Part shown: piece by piece, positions 17,066 through 25,886 of the stretch
Position numbering within the stretch: the first letter of the stretch is position 1
How the letters are laid out: each line of letters begins with the position of its first letter
Assembly (NCBI RefSeq): GCF_000758705.1
Contig: NZ_CP009287.1
Coordinates: 1,116,001-1,180,000, forward strand
DNA from: Paenibacillus graminis
Lineage (GTDB): Bacteria; Bacillota; Bacilli; Paenibacillales; Paenibacillaceae
DNA: 64,000 nucleotides
Reading direction: 5' to 3'
Program-made: the position numbers and the translations under genes
Notes under the pieces: generated by a model
The model's database searches: none
The model's input: only the letters and a program-made list of their open reading frames with translations
What the model was told of the DNA's origin: nothing

Positions 17066-19096
17066 GTGATCAACGATAAATTGCCGAAGATTTGGTACGG
17101 CGGAGATTACAATCCCGAGCAGTGGGACGCTCCGGTATGGGCAGAGGATGAACGGATGTTCAAGCTGGCGGGCATTGATGTCGCTACGATTAATGTATTT
17201 TCATGGGCGCTGATTCAGCCTTCCGAGGATACCTATGATTTCTCCGGACTTGATGAATTGATGGACCGCTTATATAACAATGGAACCTATGTCTGCCTGG
17301 CTACAAGCACAGGGGCCCATCCGGCCTGGATGGCCCACCGTTACCCTGAAGTGACCCGGGTCGATGTGCAGGGCAGAAAGCGCAAATTCGGCGGACGCCA
17401 CAACTCCAATCCGAATAGTCCGGTCTACCGTAAATTCGCTGCCAAGCTTGCGGGCAAGCTGGCTGAGCGCTACAAGGACCATCCGGGCCTGGTCGCCTGG
17501 CATATTTCCAATGAATATGGCGGCTACGACTATTCCGAGCAGTCTGAAGCCGCTTTCCGGGTCTGGCTGAAGAACCGTTACGGCTCACTGGATAAGCTCA
17601 ACAAAGCCTGGAACACCCGCTTTTGGGGCCATACCTTCTATGATTGGGAAGAAATTGTTGTGCCAAACGAGTTAAGTGAGGAATGGAACGGCAACCGGAC
17701 CAACTTCCAGGGAATCTCCCTTGATTACCGTAGATTTATGTCACTTAGCCTGCTGGAATGCTACAAGCTGGAATATAACGCCATCAAGGAGCACAGCACA
17801 AATGTTCCGGTGACAACTAACCTGATGGGCTTCTACCCTGAGCTGGATTATTTCGAGTGGGCGAAGCATATGGATGTTGTCTCCTGGGATAACTATCCTT
17901 CCCTGGATACACCGGTCAGCCATACGGCTATGACGCATGACCTAATGCGCGGTCTGAAGAACGGCCAGCCGTTTATGCTGATGGAGCAAACGCCGAGCCA
18001 GCAGAACTGGCAGCCGTACAACTCGCTGAAGCGTCCAGGCGTAATGCGCCTGTGGAGCTATCAGGCGGTAGCGCGGGGTGCGGACACGGTGCTGTTCTTC
18101 CAGCTCCGCCGCTCCATCGGCGCCTGCGAGAAGTATCATGGTGCCGTCATTGAGCATGTGGGACATGAGCATACCCGGGTATTCCGTGAATGTGCCGAGC
18201 TTGGCAGAGAGCTGGAGCTGCTGGGCGATAAGCTGTTGGATGCGCGCAGTGCAGCGCAGATCGGCATTATCTACGACTGGGAAAACCGCTGGGCGCTTGA
18301 TCTGTCCAGCGGACCTTCCGTAGCGCTGGATTATGTGAACGAAGTGCATAAATATTACGACGCGCTGTATCAGCAGAATATCGAAGCCGATATGATCGGT
18401 GTCGAAGAAGACCTCTCCAAGTACAAGATTGTTATTGCTCCGGTGCTGTATATGATCAAGCCGGGATTTGCCGAGAAGGTCGAAGCCTTCGTGAAGGCGG
18501 GCGGCACATTCGTTACGACTTATTTCAGCGGGATCGTGAACGAAAATGATCTGGTTCCTGTCGGGGGCTACCCGGGCGAGCTGCGCAAGGTGCTCGGCAT
18601 TTGGGCTGAGGAAATCGACGCGCTGCTGCCGGGAATGGGCAATGAAATCGTGATGAGCAAAGAGTGGGGCGCGCTGAACCGCACTTATCCGTGCGATCTG
18701 CTATGCGATCTGATTCACGCGGAAGGCGCTGAAGTGCTGGCTGAATATGGCGCTGATTTCTATAAAGGTATGCCGGCTCTAACCGTGAACCGCTTTGGCG
18801 AGGGCAAAGCTTACTACGTGGCCACCAGTCCGGATGCGGCGTTCCTGCAAGGGTTCCTGTCGAACCTGTGTGCAGAAAAGGAGATTCAGCCGCTGGTCAG
18901 CGCCCCGGAAGGCATCGAATCCGTACAGCGCGTCAAGGACGGTGTATCTTATCTGTTCCTGCTGAACCATAAGGAAGGGGAGCTTAGCGCCGATATCGGT
19001 TCCGTGCAGCGCACCGATCTGCTGACGGGCCAGACCTTCAGCGGCACGGCCGTTGTCCCGGGACGGGGGGTTCTGATTTTGTCGGACAAGAGCTAG
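17066..19096 (+). CDS. GH42 beta-galactosidase
   Basis: The enzyme hydrolyses terminal beta-galactosides. The 676-residue length and the opening KIWYGGDYNPEQW are typical of GH42. The acid/base is Glu150 in HISNEYGG and the nucleophile is Glu307 in LMEQTPSQQNW; the A-domain barrel is followed by the trimerisation domain and a small C-terminal beta domain. There is no signal peptide, so it is cytoplasmic. I chose GTG 17066, 11 bases after AAAGG; a GTG at 17057 is too close to the ribosome site, and ATG 17055 is out of frame. It is divergent from an AraC gene. It may trim galactose from imported xyloglucan or pectin fragments. Confidence 0.93.
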   Translation: MINDKLPKIWYGGDYNPEQWDAPVWAEDERMFKLAGIDVATINVFSWALIQPSEDTYDFSGLDELMDRLYNNGTYVCLATSTGAHPAWMAHRYPEVTRVDVQGRKRKFGGRHNSNPNSPVYRKFAAKLAGKLAERYKDHPGLVAWHISNEYGGYDYSEQSEAAFRVWLKNRYGSLDKLNKAWNTRFWGHTFYDWEEIVVPNELSEEWNGNRTNFQGISLDYRRFMSLSLLECYKLEYNAIKEHSTNVPVTTNLMGFYPELDYFEWAKHMDVVSWDNYPSLDTPVSHTAMTHDLMRGLKNGQPFMLMEQTPSQQNWQPYNSLKRPGVMRLWSYQAVARGADTVLFFQLRRSIGACEKYHGAVIEHVGHEHTRVFRECAELGRELELLGDKLLDARSAAQIGIIYDWENRWALDLSSGPSVALDYVNEVHKYYDALYQQNIEADMIGVEEDLSKYKIVIAPVLYMIKPGFAEKVEAFVKAGGTFVTTYFSGIVNENDLVPVGGYPGELRKVLGIWAEEIDALLPGMGNEIVMSKEWGALNRTYPCDLLCDLIHAEGAEVLAEYGADFYKGMPALTVNRFGEGKAYYVATSPDAAFLQGFLSNLCAEKEIQPLVSAPEGIESVQRVKDGVSYLFLLNHKEGELSADIGSVQRTDLLTGQTFSGTAVVPGRGVLILSDKS

Positions 19097-19174
19097 GATT
19101 AGTTCGGAAGAGTGGGGAAAAGTAGATTTAACTTGGGCGAATTCACTTGAAAAGGTAGAATTGGACGGAATAAC

Positions 19175-19215
19175 TATCCTTTTTCCAGCTAACGCTTGCG
19201 GGGAAGCGGGATTAG
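19175..19215. repeat. Dispersed palindromic element, left half
   Basis: TATCCTTTTTCCAGCTAACG, then CTTGCGGGGAAGCGG and ATTAG, matches the left halves of the copies at 43820 and 51671 (TTTTTCCAGCTA then GCG-GAAGC-GG). The right inverted repeat is missing or degenerate. Confidence 0.6.
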
Positions 19216-19317
19216 AAAGAATTAAGTTCACTTGCCTATCTGATAGACACGTATTATTACGCGTGCTAAAATAGTGGGTATAAAGAAGATCAACGGTTTC
19301 GTATAAATTGCTAGTTT

Positions 19318-19368
19318 AAGCGAAACCCACCGTTAGGGTGCCAACCTATTCGCGGTGGGTTTTCGCTT
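19318..19368 (+). terminator. Long hairpin, possible terminator or attenuator
   Basis: AAGCGAAACCCACCG (19318-19332) pairs with CGGTGGGTTTTCGCTT (19353-19368) with one bulged base. No gene ends just before it, so it may end leftover transcription from the galactosidase gene or belong to an untranslated RNA. Confidence 0.5.
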
Positions 19369-19628
19369 GTTCCGAAGTTTCCGATGCAGCACGACACAAG
19401 GTTGACCAATCGGCGCCACCCCCTTTCGGTAAGCTGCGCCGTGGTCCGAAAACATCCACCACATTAAAAGTCCATGGAGCAAATTATAGCATCCCATCCG
19501 CTCACATTACTATTCATTCAACCCCAGAACAAGAAAATGGTTTGGAAAGATAAAGGATGTTCGATCTTTGCTTTTGCGAACTTCGTTAATTGATTGCGAA
19601 GAGTAACGGTTCAGGAGAGAGGCAGCAC

Positions 19629-20186
19629 ATGACAACATTACTGGTAACAGGCTACCGTGCGCATGAGCTCGGGATTTTTGACAGCAAACACCAGGGGATT
19701 CCTTATATCAAAAAGGCACTAATGAACAGATTGGTCCCGCTCGTCGAGGAGGGGGTAGACTGGATCATTACACCCGGCCAATACGGCGTGGATCTGTGGG
19801 CCTGCGAAGTGGTGCTTGAGCTGAAGCAGCAGTATCCCGGTCTGAAGCTGGGCATTATCACCGCACACGCTTCGCCGGAGGACAAGTGGAAGGAGGACAA
19901 GCAGAACGAGTACCGGCGGATTATTGCCGGGGCCGATTATTGTGGGGCGGTCAGCAATGCCCCGTATGACGGGAGCTGGCAGTTCCGGGCCAGAGATGAC
20001 CTGTTGTTCCGCAAAAGCGATGCGATTCTGCTGTTCTACGATGAAGATGCCGCCGAGGGTAGTCCGAAATTTTTCAAAGAGCGGGCATTGAAGCTTAATG
20101 CAGAAGGAGACTATGGCCTCTATCTGATGCATGCCGAGGAGATTCAGAATATTGCTGATGAAGAGAGCCAGCAAGGCTATGAATAA
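19629..20186 (+). CDS. ypsA: YpsA/DUF1273 SLOG-fold protein
   Basis: This 185-residue protein starts MTTLLVTGYRAHELGIF at ATG 19629 after AGGAGAGAGG. The early VTGYRAHELG, the WIITPGQYGVDLWACE segment and the late DAILLFYDED strand are hallmarks of the YpsA family, a Rossmann-like SLOG fold thought to bind a nucleotide or sugar-nucleotide ligand. In Bacillus and Staphylococcus, YpsA affects cell division; its biochemical activity is unsettled. A YciI-like gene follows 12 bp downstream, so the two form an operon. Confidence 0.88.
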   Translation: MTTLLVTGYRAHELGIFDSKHQGIPYIKKALMNRLVPLVEEGVDWIITPGQYGVDLWACEVVLELKQQYPGLKLGIITAHASPEDKWKEDKQNEYRRIIAGADYCGAVSNAPYDGSWQFRARDDLLFRKSDAILLFYDEDAAEGSPKFFKERALKLNAEGDYGLYLMHAEEIQNIADEESQQGYE

Positions 20187-20198
20187 GGAGGACAACCA

Positions 20199-20519
20199 AT
20201 GGGTTCTGTGAATAGCGAAGAGGATATTTGTTATGTCATTTTGTTAAGTCCAACCCCGCAGGACCGGAGGGATATGAATATCATCCGGGCGCATGTCAAG
20301 CATCTGCAGGAGCTTGAGCGCAGCGGACAGCTTGTCATGTGCGGACCCTTCAGCGACAGTCCGGGAGGCATGGTCATCATCTGTGCCGATTCCCGCGAAG
20401 AAGCAGAGCAGATCGCACAGCGCGATCCGTACATTCTCACGGGAATCCGCAGCTATGAGCTGCGCACCTGGGGACTGTCGCATGCAGGGAACCGGCACAT
20501 GGGCATCGCAGAAGAATAG
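20199..20519 (+). CDS. YciI-like protein
   Basis: This 106-residue protein follows AAGGAGG. It shows the ferredoxin-like alpha/beta pattern of the YCII family: RAHVKHLQELERSGQLVMCG, then GPFSDSPGGMVIICADSREE and EQIAQRDPY. His/Asp residues in the first helix and the DPY loop are conserved active-site positions in that family. Members are often dehydrogenase- or lyase-associated small proteins of unclear role. It is cotranscribed with ypsA and ends at a clear terminator. Confidence 0.85.
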   Translation: MGSVNSEEDICYVILLSPTPQDRRDMNIIRAHVKHLQELERSGQLVMCGPFSDSPGGMVIICADSREEAEQIAQRDPYILTGIRSYELRTWGLSHAGNRHMGIAEE

Positions 20520-20538
20520 AAGAGGCAGCTCTTCCCGC

Positions 20539-20580
20539 AGAAACGGTACCGTCTCATTAGAGGGCGGTATCGTTTCTTTT
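20539..20580 (+). terminator. Terminator after the YciI-like gene
   Basis: AGAAACGGTACCG pairs with CGGTATCGTTTCT around a short loop and runs into TTTT. Confidence 0.8.
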
Positions 20581-20622
20581 ACAATATAAGACTGCTATAA
20601 GCTTCCCTTCTATTTCCCGCAG

Positions 20623-20660
20623 AAACGGTGCTGCCCTTTATAAAGCCGGCGGTGCCGTTT
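20623..20660 (-). terminator. Probable terminator of the amidase gene
   Basis: Read on the minus strand, AAAACGGCACC and the later GCACCGTTTC pair imperfectly just after the amidase stop codon. The T-tract is short. Confidence 0.45.
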
Positions 20661-20665
20661 TCCGC

Positions 20666-22123
20666 TTATATAAAGCTTTGCAGGGAAGGTGCTTTGCGGA
20701 CCTTGTAATTCTGCTCGTAGGCATAGGCCAGCCGGATCAGCACCGGCTCCTCATAGGCCCGGGCAGAAAAGGTCACGCCAAAGGGAGCGCCGGCGGAGGT
20801 GTAGCCGGCAGGCACGACGATGGACGGATAACCTGCCCTTGAGGTAATCCGCGCGCCGAAATCGGCCGGGAACAGCAGTGCGTCAAGCTGGTGCTCCTTC
20901 ATGGCGGCATCGATTCCGAGCTCCTTACAGAGCCGGAGATCCGTTGCCCGGTCGCGCAGATACTGCGGCTCGGTGAACGTCCCGGAGGAGGTATATTCGG
21001 CATCCAGCAGCGTGGATTGTCCATATCTCAGCGTCTCCACAGGATGGGCATGGTTGAAATCGATGATGTCCTTCAGCGTTCGCATCGGGGCTCCCGGGCC
21101 GAGACGGGCCAGATAGGCATTCAGTGAGGTTTTGAATTCATTCAGCACAACGGAGGAGTATTTGATTTCCCTTGCTGTCCGGATGTCTGCGGGATCAATG
21201 ATGATGGCGCCAAGCCCGCGCATCCGCTCCACCGAGGCATTGAACAGCGCCGACTGCTCGTCTGTCAGCTCCTCAAAATAATAATCCCGCGGAATGCCGA
21301 TCCGCGCGCCCTCCAGCCCGTTCGGGTCGAGAAACACCGTATAATCCTCATGCAGACGGCCAACGCTTGTGCCCATGGCGGCATCGCTGTTATCCTTGCC
21401 CAGCATCGCGTTCAGCAGCAGAACAGCATCGCGGACCGTGCGCGCCATGGGACCGGCGGTGTCCTGTGTGTTGGAGAGCGGCAGTATGCCGGAACGGCTC
21501 AGCATGCCTACAGTCGGCTTGATGCCGATGACCGAGCCGAGATTCCCGGGATTCAGAATCGACCCGGAGGTTTCCGTGCCTACGGATACTGTGCAGAAAC
21601 TGCAGGCCACAGCTACTGCAGAACCGGCACTGGAGCCGCCTGTCGGAGTGGATATGTTGTATGGATTAAGCACCTGTCCGCCGCGCGAGCTGTACCCGGA
21701 AGGCATGCCATTCGTCATGAAATTGGCGAATTCCGTCATGTTGGCTTTGCCCATAATGACCGCCCCGGCTTCTCGCAGCCTAGTGACAATAAAGGCATCT
21801 TCCCCGGCAAAAGAATCTGCCAAAGCCAGCGAGCCTGCGCTGGTATGCATTTTATCGCCTGTGTTGATATTGTCTTTGAGCAAGACCGGTATACCGTGCA
21901 GCGGCCCGCGCGGCCCCTGCAGGGAGCGTTCCGCATCCAGAGCTTCGGCGATGAAAAGGGCATCGGGATTAATCTCCAGGACGGAGTTCACCGTCAGCCC
22001 GCTTTTGTCATGCTCAGCGATGCGTTCAAGATACATGAGGACTAATTGCCTGGACGTCATTTGGCCGGTTTCAAGCGCAGCCTGAATCTCCGGAATGGTA
22101 GCCTCTACGATTTCAAAACTCAT
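20666..22123 (-). CDS. Amidase-signature hydrolase
   Basis: The 485-residue enzyme belongs to the amidase signature family (Ser-cisSer-Lys triad): Lys in GIPVLLKDNI, cis-Ser in TPTGGSSAGSA and nucleophile Ser in SVGTETSGSI. It hydrolyses amide bonds of small substrates; the family also contains GatA, but the absence of gatB/gatC neighbours and the sequence suggest a stand-alone amidase. I favour ATG 22123; a GTG nine bases upstream is possible. No signal peptide is seen. Its natural substrate is unknown. Confidence 0.9.
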   Translation of the reverse strand: MSFEIVEATIPEIQAALETGQMTSRQLVLMYLERIAEHDKSGLTVNSVLEINPDALFIAEALDAERSLQGPRGPLHGIPVLLKDNINTGDKMHTSAGSLALADSFAGEDAFIVTRLREAGAVIMGKANMTEFANFMTNGMPSGYSSRGGQVLNPYNISTPTGGSSAGSAVAVACSFCTVSVGTETSGSILNPGNLGSVIGIKPTVGMLSRSGILPLSNTQDTAGPMARTVRDAVLLLNAMLGKDNSDAAMGTSVGRLHEDYTVFLDPNGLEGARIGIPRDYYFEELTDEQSALFNASVERMRGLGAIIIDPADIRTAREIKYSSVVLNEFKTSLNAYLARLGPGAPMRTLKDIIDFNHAHPVETLRYGQSTLLDAEYTSSGTFTEPQYLRDRATDLRLCKELGIDAAMKEHQLDALLFPADFGARITSRAGYPSIVVPAGYTSAGAPFGVTFSARAYEEPVLIRLAYAYEQNYKVRKAPSLQSFI

Positions 22124-22179
22124 GCGGTTCACGCTTCTTTCCCTCTAGGTTATGGCCTTCTTGTTCATCTAAACATAAT

Positions 22180-22757
22180 TTGCCTTGTGTTGATAGGGGA
22201 TACTCCACAGCTCCTTCGGCGTCTGCGTCGGCCGCACCTGTAGAGCAAGCCTCAGAGCAAGGGGTTCCAACGTTAGACGAGCTTATCCAGAAGTCGGCAG
22301 AAGCCGCCAAGGACCTGAAAAGCTTCGGGATGGATTCGCAGGTCTCTCAGAATATGACCATTAAGGGCGAAACGGCCAAGCAGCAAAAAGTAGAAATGAC
22401 CACTAAATCTGAATTAATCAAGGAACCGCTGCAAATGCACCAGACTGTCAAGGTAGATACAAACGGGCAAGGTGTACAGAATGTGGAGCAGTATATCACC
22501 GATTCCGGTATCTACTCCCAGACAGGCGGTCGATGGTTGAAAATCCCGACAGAGATGTCGAAACAGATAACAGCTTCGCTGGAGCAATCCGCCAACCCTG
22601 AGGCGCAACTGGAGCAATTCAAAACCATTGCCAAGGATACGAAGGTCACCGCACCAAGATGAAGACAACGATCAATCAGCATAATGAGATCAGTGAGATT
22701 AAAGTGCCGGAAGAAGCACTGAGTGCCAAGGAAGTACAGATGCCTGCTACGAAATAA
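22180..22757 (+). pseudogene. Decayed DUF6612-type lipoprotein gene
   Basis: Positions 22180-22662 read as a secreted-lipoprotein body (APVEQASEQGVPTLDELIQK, then VKVDTNGQGVQNVEQYITDS) but lack the signal peptide and lipobox. The frame then stops after KVTAPR. A second frame, 22659-22757, restores what looks like the true C-terminus (HNEISEIKVPEEALSAKEVQ). Comparison from memory with intact DUF6612 proteins suggests that an internal block of roughly 70 residues is deleted and the 5' end is lost. It borders the amidase gene divergently and ends at a terminator. Confidence 0.7.
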
Positions 22758-22806
22758 TGCGGGTAGTGACAGGCTGCTATCAACTGTATAGTCTTTTGTA
22801 TTTAAA

Positions 22807-22850
22807 AAAGGACAGTTCCGAAGCCGAAACGGCTGCTGGGACTGTCCTTT
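22807..22850 (+). terminator. Hairpin terminator after the lipoprotein pseudogene
   Basis: AAAGGACAGTTCC pairs with GGGACTGTCCTTT around a GC-rich loop. It remains intact although its gene is decayed. Confidence 0.7.
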
Positions 22851-23041
22851 GTAGCCTTTGTTGTCCGATAGGGATCAGCGGTCTTTAAGTCCGGGAACCC
22901 CTCCCGGTCGTTCCGGACACAGCAGCCCTTATTTCTCTGAATTCTCCTGTTCAGCCATTCTTCCGGACAGAGAAGACGTTATATTGAGAGTCACTGCTGT
23001 GCTTGAATACTTTGGCCAGACGCCCGAGCCTATGGAATACT

Positions 23042-23536
23042 CTAGCCCTGAGTCCGGGCAAATCCTTCTTCCGCCAGATATTCCTCGGCTTCCTCAAGTG
23101 TCTCAAAGGCCATCTCCAGCTGAAGCCCGGCGTAGAGATACCACAGGTCATCCTCCGGCTTCAGGCTCAGCGTGTGCCCTTCATGATTGGTCCACAGCGA
23201 CTCTGCAGCGGGTGCCGTTTTTTTCTTCCTTTTGCCGGGTGCGGGCGCCTCCGGAATAAACATGGACAGGGAGGCAATAGACGCCTCCAGCAGGCTCCGC
23301 AGCTCGGACTCGCCGTAGTCGCGGATATTCACCATGCCCTTGTCATCGGTCTCATAGCCCCGCAGCAGTCCCCCGTACACAAACCCGTTGCCATTCGGAT
23401 GGAGATGGAAGGCTACGGTCTTTTTCTCGTGGCGGCTTTGCTCAAAGTGATAATTCACCCGGCCGAGCGACACGTTTCTCCGCTCAAGCTCGGGATAGGA
23501 ATCAAGAATCGCCAATTTCTGTTCAAAAGTAAGCAT
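23042..23536 (-). CDS. Conserved-looking hypothetical protein, 164 residues
   Basis: It starts MLTFEQKLAILDSYPELERR at ATG 23536, seven bases after GGAGG. The protein is soluble and acidic, with a lysine-rich linker (PGKRKKKTAPA) in the middle and a C-terminal helical part that ends LEEAEEYLAEEGF. I do not recognise the family. It lies 94 bp downstream of the histidine kinase on the same strand, and a TATAAT-like box on the minus strand (23576-23581) suggests its own promoter. Confidence 0.7.
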   Translation of the reverse strand: MLTFEQKLAILDSYPELERRNVSLGRVNYHFEQSRHEKKTVAFHLHPNGNGFVYGGLLRGYETDDKGMVNIRDYGESELRSLLEASIASLSMFIPEAPAPGKRKKKTAPAAESLWTNHEGHTLSLKPEDDLWYLYAGLQLEMAFETLEEAEEYLAEEGFARTQG

Positions 23537-23630
23537 ATACAGCCTCCGGTTTACGGTTTCAAATACAGTCGTCTGATTATACCATGCCGCCCGCTTCAAG
23601 GACCAGAACCGGACGCCAGCCGGCCGGGGT

Positions 23631-25049
23631 CTACCGCCATAATGGCAGGGTTATTACAAACGTGCAGCCTTGCTCCGGCCTGTCGCCAAGCCGGAGGCTT
23701 CCGCCCATTGCCTCGGCAAGCAGACGGCTGAAGGTAAGGCCAAGCCCCAGCCCCCGGAGAACGCTTTGCTTGCCGCTGCTGCGGAAGAAGGCCTCGAAGA
23801 TCCGCCCGCGGTTCTCCTCGGGGATGCCCGTTCCATTATCCGTGACGGTAATCACTGCATATCCCTGCGGGTTCTCCTCCAGGCGGAGGTCCAACTGGAG
23901 CATCTGTCCCGGCGGCTTGGCCTGAACGCTGTTGTTCAGCAGATTGACCATAATCTGCTGAATGCGCAGCGGATCGCCCCGCAGGAACAGGGGCAACTTC
24001 GGCAGCTGAAGCTCCGGCGTACAGACCTCCACGCTCTGGGTCAGCTTCCATTGATAGACGATCTCCTCCAGCAGCGGAACGGCCTCCAGCCTGTCATGGC
24101 GGATCGCGACAATGCCAGCGGCCAGGGCGTTGTAATCCAGCAGATCTGCGACCATGCGCTGCAGCCGCCCGGCCTCCAGCAGGGCAATGTCAAGGAATTC
24201 GCTGGCCTCCCCGCCTTCGACAATGCCCTCACGCACCGCATGCACCAGTCCCTTGATGGAGGTAACCGGGGTCTTCAGCTCATGGGACACCCCGGCCAGC
24301 ATCACTGCCCGGGACTGCTCGAATTGCTGCAGCTTGCCTGCCATCTCCTGGAAAGAGAGCAGCAGCTCGTGAATCTCGCGCTCCTTGGCCTCCGTCTCCA
24401 GGATGATGTTATATTTCCCCCCGCTGATCTGCGAGGCCGCGGAGGCTACCCGCTGAATCGGCTTGGCCAGCTTGATGGACAAGAGATAGATGGTCAGCCA
24501 GCTTAAGATGATCAGGAAGACGATCAGAATGGAAAAGAAAGTGATCTCCTCCCGCGGAATGTATCGCAGCGAGCGTTTGGACTGCAGCACCATCACCTGT
24601 CCCAGTGTCTTGCCGTTTCCCTGAATCTGGGCGCCGGCCGCCTTGAACCCTGGGCTTCGCGCCGCATCCAGGCTGTCGTTAAGCTCGTAGCGCATTTCCT
24701 TCTCGGTCATCTCCGGCTGCGAGAACAGCAGCTCGCCCTTGGGACCGGTGATGATGACGCACATTTCCTGCGTCAATTTGAAGAACCGCTTGCGGTCCTC
24801 AATCAGCCCATGCAGAGCCGGAGTGACATTCAGGCTGCCGTCTGCACTGACGCTGCGGTCGGCAATCTCCTGGGCGAGCAGGGCGGTGGTCTGCATCCGG
24901 TTGTTCATCGCTTCCTGCTGAATCCACCAAAAGGTCACAAGCGCGGTGAGCAGGAGGCCTGTGCCAATAATCAGCAGATAGCGGACTGTCCAGTAGGAGA
25001 GGATGGAGGTGCGCTTTTTTTGCTGCTGCTTCTTCTTCAGGCGGTCCAT
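23631..25049 (-). CDS. Sensor histidine kinase (HAMP-HisKA-HATPase)
   Basis: The 472-residue classical kinase has TM1 at about 21-43, a 130-residue extracellular sensor, TM2 at about 171-191, HAMP, HisKA with phosphorylated His256 in LAGVSHELKTP, and an ATPase domain with the N box (NLLNNSVQAK), DNGTGIP and GLGLGL loops. It overlaps the 3' end of the OmpR-type regulator gene by 13 bases, forming a two-component operon. The stimulus is unknown; the YceI-like gene starting at 25887 is divergent and may be a target. Confidence 0.93.
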   Translation of the reverse strand: MDRLKKKQQQKKRTSILSYWTVRYLLIIGTGLLLTALVTFWWIQQEAMNNRMQTTALLAQEIADRSVSADGSLNVTPALHGLIEDRKRFFKLTQEMCVIITGPKGELLFSQPEMTEKEMRYELNDSLDAARSPGFKAAGAQIQGNGKTLGQVMVLQSKRSLRYIPREEITFFSILIVFLIILSWLTIYLLSIKLAKPIQRVASAASQISGGKYNIILETEAKEREIHELLLSFQEMAGKLQQFEQSRAVMLAGVSHELKTPVTSIKGLVHAVREGIVEGGEASEFLDIALLEAGRLQRMVADLLDYNALAAGIVAIRHDRLEAVPLLEEIVYQWKLTQSVEVCTPELQLPKLPLFLRGDPLRIQQIMVNLLNNSVQAKPPGQMLQLDLRLEENPQGYAVITVTDNGTGIPEENRGRIFEAFFRSSGKQSVLRGLGLGLTFSRLLAEAMGGSLRLGDRPEQGCTFVITLPLWR

Positions 25050-25720
25050 AATTGATACCCCGTTCCTCTAAGCGTGCGGATTTCGCCTTCCCCGGCAGGC
25101 CAGTGCGAAAGGGCCTGGCGCAGCCTTTTGATCGACAGATCCACCGCCCGGTCGCTTCCGTCATAATCCATTTCCCATACATGCTCCAGCAGCTGGTCCC
25201 TGGTGCAGATCTGATTCGGGCGCTCTGCGAGGAAGAGCAGCACCGACAGATCACGGGGGCTTAACGAAACCTCGGCCCCGTTCAGGAATACACTGCGGGC
25301 GCCAAAATCTATAAACAGGCTGCCATAATGGCGCTTGCGGCTGCCGTCGGACCACTGCGAAGGGCGGCGCAGCACCGCATTTACGCGGGCCACCACCTCT
25401 TCGGGAATGAAGGGCTTGGACATATAATCGTCGGCCCCTCCGTCCAGTCCGGCCAGACGGTCGCCGATAGAGTCTCTGGCCGTCAGCATAATCACGGGAC
25501 AACTGCTTTTCTCCCGGATCAGGCCCAGCAGCTCGAAGCCGTCCATGTTCGGCAGATTAATATCAAGCAGGATCAGGGAAGGCGGCGCAGCCTCGAAGGC
25601 TTCCAGTGCAGTGCGCCCGTCTGCAGCGAGAGTGACCTGAAAGCCCGCCTTTTTGAGATAGGCCCCAAGCACGCGGGCAATCGCTTCCTCATCTTCGACA
25701 ATCAGAATGGATTTTATCAT
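25037..25720 (-). CDS. OmpR-family response regulator
   Basis: This 227-residue regulator has a receiver domain (acidic pair VEDEE, phospho-acceptor Asp53 in LILLDINLPNMDG, Lys in MSKPF) and a winged-helix OmpR DNA-binding domain with SPRDLSVLLFLAERPNQICT and the terminal IRTLRGTGYQL. The start MIKSILIVEDE at ATG 25720 matches homologues; AAGGAG lies 13 bases upstream. It pairs with the kinase directly downstream. Confidence 0.92.
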   Translation of the reverse strand: MIKSILIVEDEEAIARVLGAYLKKAGFQVTLAADGRTALEAFEAAPPSLILLDINLPNMDGFELLGLIREKSSCPVIMLTARDSIGDRLAGLDGGADDYMSKPFIPEEVVARVNAVLRRPSQWSDGSRKRHYGSLFIDFGARSVFLNGAEVSLSPRDLSVLLFLAERPNQICTRDQLLEHVWEMDYDGSDRAVDLSIKRLRQALSHWPAGEGEIRTLRGTGYQLWTA

Positions 25721-25886
25721 AATATAGTCCAGTCTCCTTAACGACATTCAACGGTTAGTTAAAATTACGACAATTTTACCACAAATGCCGGCCACACTGC
25801 TTTGACTTATTCCCGACATATTGCTTTGTTAGAATGGGAACCAGGCCATAGAGGGCATATGCAAAAATTTGGATGGAGGGAATAGG

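Larger units (their letters stand above)
19097..19628. other. Gene-free spacer, 530 bp
   Basis: It contains element-like motifs (GTGGGGAAAAGTAGA near 19112; TATCCTTTTTCCAGCTAACG at 19175) and a long hairpin (19318-19368). A short plus-strand frame at 19338-19553 has no ribosome site and begins inside the hairpin; I do not call it a gene. Confidence 0.7.

Noticed and set aside
19338..19553. 71-residue plus-strand frame after the beta-galactosidase gene
   Set aside because: Starts inside a strong hairpin, no ribosome site, no recognisable features.
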